The notes below the pieces were generated by a model. The model was not told the DNA's origin. It was given only the letters and a program-made list of their open reading frames with translations, and did no database searches. A stretch of DNA of 64,000 bases, from assembly GCF_019279795.1 (NCBI RefSeq), contig NC_056740.1, positions 223,020,774 through 223,084,773 of the forward strand. Reading direction: 5' to 3'. Positions 58,259-64,000 of this stretch are shown here, piece after piece. This DNA is from Protopterus annectens (Eukaryota; Chordata; Ceratodontiformes; Protopteridae). A program made the position numbers and the translations under genes. The first letter of the stretch is position 1; each line of letters starts with the position of its first letter.

Positions 58259-59545
58259 TTTCTAGAATGTATCCGAAGGAGACATCTTCCATGTGTGACT
58301 TTGGGGAACCTTCCCCTTCATCAAAATTGGTATCTTCTATGTAAGACTCTTCAGGGGAGTCTAAGTGCTTCCTCTTGCACTTCTTCTTTAGGGGTACCTC
58401 CTCAGCTGGATGGGCCGGAGAGGTGTCTGAAGGGCATGACTACTACTGTTGGATCCTGAGGTTTCTGTGCCTGCTGTCCCAGGGCAGAGACTGGAGGAAG
58501 CTGTGGGCAAGGGCTAGGGCGGGGCTATTGTTCCGATGAAAGTGGTATCGACTGTGTACCCTCAGTGGACAAGGCCCTTCACATGGCCTGGTAGGTGGGC
58601 CCCACCCCATAGAGGAATGGGAGCCCAGAACCGAACTTGACTCCTTCGAAGCCGTGGTCCCACCCTGCACCAAGGAGACCACCTGCGAAGCTGAAGCCAG
58701 TGTCGAGCTAAAGTGTGCAGAAGCCCCGAGGAGCATGGGTGGCTCCGATAACATTGGCATGGAACTATGCTTTCCGGAGCCAGCAAAGAAGCTATGACCC
58801 CAGGAGGCCTCCAGTTCAGATAGAACCAAAGAGCTCAAGGCAATTATTGGTGCTGGAAAAGTAGCTCAAACCGGCCCCGAGACAGTCGAAGCCGGAACTG
58901 TCAGAACCGGGTACCCCAAAGGCTCAGTTGGAGTCAGAGGAGGAACAATAACTGGTGTAGAGTTTGGTAAATTCTGGTGCCAGATAGGCTAGGAACCATG
59001 GAAGTGGACAATTCCCTCGTTACCAGAAGTACCTCTAGGTACACATAAAGGAAGGCAAAAGAGTAGTTTAAAGTTTCAAAGCCTTTTTTTTAGGCAGATA
59101 AAACAAAGATTTGTACCAACAATGTTATGAAAGATTTATCTAACAGTAAAGTAGAATAGTAAAGAAAGGAAAAGTACCAACAATGGTACAAAGAAAATAT
59201 TAACGATGGTATAACAGGGAAACACTGCTTCTGTTTAGAAAGGTAAAACTGGAAATTGAGGAGCTGGGTAAATAAAGAAAGGAACAAGGAATCACGAATA
59301 CAGAGTTTAACACAGAAAAACACTTATTTGTAGAAATATAGCTTGGTAGAGAGCTGTACGATAGACGCATCTGGCACTAAAAGCAGCAAATAAGATATAA
59401 GGTGATCCTGAGAGGTGCATTATGGGTAGAGCTAAACACGAGAGTTTTTGGAATGTGCAAGCTGGAATAACGGCCGATTCGGTTCCAAAATATGGAACCG
59501 AACCCACAGTTAAGGATTAAATAAAGACTGGCAACATCAGATCAA
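58259..59545 (-). mobile_element. Fragment of a DIRS-A relative
   Basis: Starts at about 59545 with the DIRS-A inverted repeat (CTGATGTTGCCAG, ACTGTGGGTTCGGTTCC, CTACCCATAATG) and continues into the DIRS-A-type gag region, including the acidic block around 58.3 kb that aligns with 15.53 kb. It lies inside the gag region of DIRS-C, on the same strand, and stops at PLE-5. Only the 5' part of the element is present. Fossil. Confidence 0.75.
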
Positions 59546-61339
59546 GTTTTTAGCTTGAGGTACTTTGTAATTTCTGTCTTTTTGTGGACTGAAGGCTGAC
59601 AGTCTGGGTTATCACAGGCAGTATTTAACACATCCTCCAAGGCTAGGAAATTAGGAGGTAAGGCTAGGAAATTAGGAGGTAAGAATGCATTATGTGGCAC
59701 ATCCATGTGAAACATATCATAGTACTGCCACTGTTCAGGGGAACATACATCTGTTCCCATAAAAATACATTATTCATCCTGGAAATAGTTTTTAAAAAGG
59801 AATACTCTCCCGAGGGAGATGAAGTGCACCACATTTCCTTAGAATCAGAGTTTTGGGACATAGGAGAAGAAACCCTGTCTCTGTGAATGTCAGAATCCTC
59901 TGACAAACTTTCAACAGGAATTTTGTTATTGAGATTGCACTCTGGTAAGGATTTCTGGGTTCCAGGATTAACAGCCTGTTATAATCTCCTGGATATGGTA
60001 AGAAAATCATCTTTATGAAGAGACACCATGTCCTCAAATGAACAATGTTTAATCTTTTTTTTTTTTTTTTGCAGGGACATCCCTGTAAGAAGACCAACTA
60101 GAGGATGACACTTTGTCCCTAGCAAGAGGTCTCATTCCCCAAACACCCCTAGAACAACTTCCTGGAGTAGTATCCAGACCCAAAGAAGATGGTTCTCCCT
60201 TGCCCAGATCAGACACTGGAACAGCCACAGATGTGGCTGACCCTTAGTTCATGATGGCTGAAAGGACTATGCCAAGGGAACCTGTTGAAATGACTGAGTA
60301 TTCTGTGAAACAATGGTCAGCCACTGCAAAGTCACTCAATGATGGCTGAGGCGCTGTCTGAGCCCAAAGTGGCAGCAAGGGCTTTTTAATGTGTTTTTTA
60401 TGTATAGGTATGGCTGGAGGAGTGTCAGCAGGACGAGAGTAAGTATCCATGCTGTAGCTGAGGAAGAACCTGTACTGCTGATAAGCACTGCTGGAACAAG
60501 TCCGTTAAAAGATAAGTTGTCAGACAAGTGTTCATAAGAAGCACACACACACCCAATTACACTTCCCCAGACAGTCCTTTTCAAACATAAAGCACAAGCA
60601 GTATACAAAAATCCCTGTCAGAAATCAAAACCACTTTCCTGAATTGCCCTGACAGAACTGAAAGAAAGTTGTCACAAAGTGTACATCAGCATCCAAGTTA
60701 AAACACTGTTCCTGTCCTGTAAAATACTTCATTATCATTACATCTTGCACTCACAAATAAAAGTTCTCAAAAGCAGAATAAATTAGCTCTCAATAGTTAA
60801 AACTAAACTGCCTTGTACTATAAATAGCAGTCCCTGGCAGAAAACGTCTGATATTTTCTTAAAGGGGAAAATTGCTTTTAGTCAGCAAATAAAATACAAA
60901 TATTTTCTTAAAAGTACAATCATTTCTATGTAGAAAGGTTCCCCTGTGGGGACTTATCTGCCAGAAATGAAGATTGAAGGCAATTGTTGCACCTGTGAAG
61001 CCTCAGAGCTGATTCCTCTTAAGGCATCAATAAAGTACTGAAATTGTTTAAGTCTGACTGCTGATTTCATTCCAAGGAACAGTCAATCAGCAGTCAAAGT
61101 GTAGTTACAGGAAGGAGTCAAAGCTTTTTAAAGTTGGCCAGTTGTATCCTGGACAGGATATAACCCATACAGTCAAAGGCTACTGCAACAATGAGAATGA
61201 TGTACATCTGAAAACAACCAAAGTGATATAAACCAACTGAAAGTTAAAATAAATAAAAACTGCATCACCAAAGCAATACTACTGAAACAACCATGTCAAA
61301 TTCTTACCGTACATGTGAAGAAAAAACATGTAAACAAAA

Positions 61340-61634
61340 AAGTACACATGTGAAGTATTTACCATAACAGTATATAGCTGATTTTGAAACATTTTGAAAT
61401 TACTCATGTATGAGTTTTACCTGAAGCATCCTGATCAGCCAGTTAAAATTTCCTATGTAGGATATATGCTGCTTGCTTTTAATCTGTGACATCTTCATGG
61501 CAACAGATAAAGAACATAAAAGAAGACACCATATACAAATACAGACACTCTATATGAGCCACAAAGTCATAAAATGAAAAACCTGATACACTGACATTAC
61601 ATAGGAAGGAACAAGTGCACATTGAACAACACCC

Positions 61635-61675
<41 letters not shown>

Positions 61676-62760
61676 CAAGCTGGTACTATTTCAATAGGGT
61701 GGCTTTAGCATCTTTTCATTAATTTACTTTAAAAAAAAGTCTTTGTTGAGCAGCAGTCACAGTACAATCAGCTCAGACTTTTAGTCAGTTTCATTGCACA
61801 ATCATAGCATTAAAAAACACACAGTCTGATCATCATGGTGCTATTTTCAATTTAGGTACCCCTACATCCATCTATTCTAAGTAAAATATTTCACTCTAGA
61901 ATTACACACTTGTAATTGTTTACAAGGATCCCTACAATGTAAGATTTCCTCACCCAAATTCTGATGGTAAGAACAGGACAAGGTGAGTAAATCTTCTTAT
62001 GGATTAATGGAAAGAAAGCAAGACCCTATGTGGACCACTGCTTAGGATTTAGAGGATATAAGTGCTTGCTGTTCAGATGCTCTTCTAAATGAAGTAAAAA
62101 ATATCAAAAGGAACAGACTAATATGTCCCAAAATTATATTTAATAAGTGTTTCTAACAGAATGCATCCAAAAAGGAGTCGAAGACTTCTTTGGGGGTCTG
62201 AAATGTAGTATTCCCTTTAAAAACAACTTCACAATAGGAAGACATAAAAAAGGTGAGTTCCAGATAGGCAGGCAGATTAGAGTGCTGAATCTTAATTTAG
62301 GAATAGTCCAATTCCTGATCAAAAAGATGAACAAAGTCAATTTCAGCTGCAAAGTAGAACGATTGTCCAGCTTGACACCAACAGAAGAAACTCTTCCATT
62401 TGGGTAATATGTTCTAGTTTTTTCTGGTTTCCCCAAACTAAACTTCTTGTAACACCAGAGAAGTCAGAACTATGGAAATCAGAAAATTAGCCTCCTACGT
62501 GTCAGAAGAAAAGACTGCAGTGGTGGACAGGAGTACAATTCGTTTTTGCCGATAGGTGAATTAAAGAAATGAGACTAAATCTGGGAAAATGAAAGAAGCA
62601 TAACTGATCTGGCCAGAAAGAATTTTCAGAATCATTCAGACTTCCCCTCTCATTTATTTTAAGAATATTATCTGATCAAAGGAGACTGAAAGAAAGGCAT
62701 TCAGAAGATCTCAAGTCTAGTCATGTAGAAATGCAAATTGTACAATAAAAGTTTTTTTTT
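61340..62760 (-). mobile_element. DIRS-D fragment with recombinase region
   Basis: Minus strand. LFLKGILHFRPPKKSSTPF and TSFRRASEQQALIS correspond to the linker and first catalytic block of the DIRS-B recombinase, and the linker upstream of it also aligns. A possible end repeat with TTACCATAAC lies at about 61356. No gag or polymerase part is attached. It sits directly next to the 5' end of DIRS-C in the same orientation. Fossil, broken. Confidence 0.65.
61633..61676. repeat. (CA)n microsatellite
   Basis: About 20 CA units with one CG interruption near 61670. Confidence 0.95.
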
Positions 62761-63300
62761 AATTCAAAAATGTGCACGTTGATTGGACAGCCTGATAAGT
62801 GTGCTTAGTGTAAAACCGCTACTCACAGAAGAGAGTGTTCAGTAGCCATGTTACAGAGATTTTTTTTCAGCACAGCTACTAACTCAAAGATCACAGTTAC
62901 TAATTTTGTCTGTTTGTATGCCACAATGAATGCAAACAAAAGTCCAGGTAGCAAAGCACTCTATATTCATACTCTTTTCTTACAACAAAACAAAACTGCA
63001 CCATCCCAAAAAAGCATAACAAACTGATAAACTAAGTAGAAAAAATGCTAAACACTAAGGAAATGCTTAAAGTTAAGCACTTTTGTTCTTAAGTTCTTGA
63101 GAATAAAAAGAAACAAGGGTATAAAAGCCAGCCAGCTTCCAAAACTTCAGGGCACCCTCCACATACCCAAACTGTTAAGCAGCTTCAGGTCAGCTAAGTA
63201 AAAGACAAAATTTAGGAGTGAAAGCACTTTAGAGCTTTCCTGTCAGCAGAGAGAGGGAGGCTGAGCCCTGAAAGGACAAGGCTAGGAATAACAAAAAATA
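62761..63300. other. Unassigned DNA before the terminal LINE
   Basis: A-rich with no recognisable coding or repeat end. The 5' limit of the LINE that follows is not sharp. Confidence 0.4.
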
Positions 63301-64000
63301 AATGTCCACAGCCTGGCATAAAAAATACACCATAAAAAAGGGTGGAAAACTGGCAAAAGAATCAAGGTAACGGGAGCAAATAGAGAATGGGAAGAGGCCA
63401 ATAATTTATTTGGATGGCAGGCAAGAGAATGTTTTCTCTGTCAAGGATTGCTACCAGAGGATAGGTAAAGAGAAAGAAGTAGGGGGATCCTAAGTGAAAG
63501 GCCAGCACTGTTAAGAGTTTTTAGTAGAATCTACAGCAGAAGCTGCTGATAAAAAAGTAATAATTAGTACATCATATAAAATATTGCATGATAACTATAA
63601 GAATCAATCAGAGGAGGTTAGACAGGATTGGGAAGAGAGACTAGATAAGCAATGCACAATTAAACAATGGGGATATATGTATATCTCCCAAATATGCAAC
63701 AAAGTCTAGAATAATTTTTCATCAGGTAGATAGCAACTGTTGGAGGTGTAATGGAGATGAAAGAGGTAATTGGGAACATATTTTCTGGGAACGTAATGCA
63801 CTGACATACTTTAAAAATTCCTTGTAGACTAATCTATTAGAAGTAATGGGTGAGCAAATTGGTACAACTAAGGAAATAATTTTTTTGAGGTATGATACAG
63901 AATTGGAATTGCGTAGACATAGTAAGGCCTTGCTGAGTCTAATTATGGTGGCTGCCAAAAAAGCAATTACTAGAAAATGGAAAAAAAAAGTCTAAACCAA
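63300..64000 (+). pseudogene. L1-B type LINE, ORF2 C-terminal part, running off the window
   Basis: In broken frames: SYKILHDNYKNQSEEVRQDWER, IKQWGYM, then NCWRCNGDERGNWEHIFWE, the Cys-x-x-Cys...His end motif of L1 ORF2, then NLLEVMGEQIG, SKALLSLIMVAAKKAITRKWKKK and a stop. Frames shift at about 63700-63740 and there is a stop at 63826. The last 38 bases match the end of ORF2 in L1-B at 48466-48505. This copy supplies the part of the protein that is missing from L1-B. Confidence 0.78.

Larger units (their letters stand above)
52060..61330 (-). mobile_element. DIRS-C: DIRS-type retrotransposon, heavily interrupted
   Basis: Minus strand. Terminal inverted repeats of DIRS-B type lie at about 52060-52200 and 61190-61330. 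In its own order it shows a gag-like region (about 60.6-59.55 kb and again 57.7-57.0 kb), RT (about 56.9-56.54 kb and 53.07-52.6 kb) and RNase H (about 52.5-52.2 kb). The inner gaps are filled by an L2 LINE, a 178-bp insert, a PLE remnant and a DIRS-A relative. A recombinase region is not found inside it, although one lies just beyond its 5' end (61.9-62.7 kb). Broken many times; an old fossil, older than all its inserts. Confidence 0.75.

Noticed and set aside
61479-61673. 64-codon minus-strand frame starting with a Val/Cys run
   Set aside because: The start is translated (CA)n microsatellite, and no family resemblance follows.
1-64000. CRISPR array, satellite array or cellular gene cluster
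   Set aside because: No regularly spaced identical repeats, no long tandem arrays and no bacterial gene organisation; the repeats present are explained by the mobile elements listed.

Overview
This 64 kb window is vertebrate nuclear DNA, AT-rich and almost wholly built from retrotransposons and their remains. I see no host protein-coding exon, rRNA or tRNA gene. Penelope-like elements (PLEs) with GIY-YIG endonucleases, DIRS-type tyrosine-recombinase elements, L1/Tx1-like LINEs, an L2-clade LINE, a gypsy-like LTR family and a tRNA-derived SINE occur side by side. That mix fits a large repeat-rich genome such as a caecilian, salamander or lungfish; this placement is inference and not firm.

Layout. 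0-1.6 kb: unassigned DNA with a promoter-like cluster. 1.6-5.5 kb: a PLE (PLE-1) hit by a CpG-rich foldback DNA transposon (1638-1912) and by a second, younger PLE (PLE-2, 2655-4149) flanked by a 634-bp direct duplication. 7.7-13.1 kb: PLE-3 on the minus strand with 1.1-kb inverted arms, a solo LTR inside it and a 14-bp target duplication. 13.7-19.9 kb: DIRS-A, plus strand. 20.5-28.2 kb: L1-A. 29.5-34.9 kb: DIRS-B, minus strand, the best preserved DIRS copy. 36.1-48.9 kb: L1-B, cut by a SINE (39012-39240) and by PLE-4 (41056-48370), which itself holds a gypsy-like LTR element (41766-46281). 52.1-61.3 kb: DIRS-C, minus strand, cut by an L2 LINE (53.08-56.53 kb), a 178-bp unclassified insert, a small PLE remnant and a piece of a DIRS-A relative. 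61.3-62.8 kb: a recombinase-bearing DIRS fragment. 63.3-64.0 kb: the 3' part of a second L1-B copy running off the window.

The elements do not act together as a pathway; they form a record of successive insertions. The clearest order is L1-B, then PLE-4, and later the LTR family. DIRS-C was later hit by L2 and by PLE/DIRS pieces. PLE-1 was already broken before PLE-2 entered. Points most worth checking are the 634-bp duplication around PLE-2, the foldback element in the polymerase motif of PLE-1, the shared end structure of PLE-3 and PLE-4 (inverted tail plus about 40 extra bases on the 5' side only), and the DIRS-C/DIRS-D order, which looks circularly permuted.
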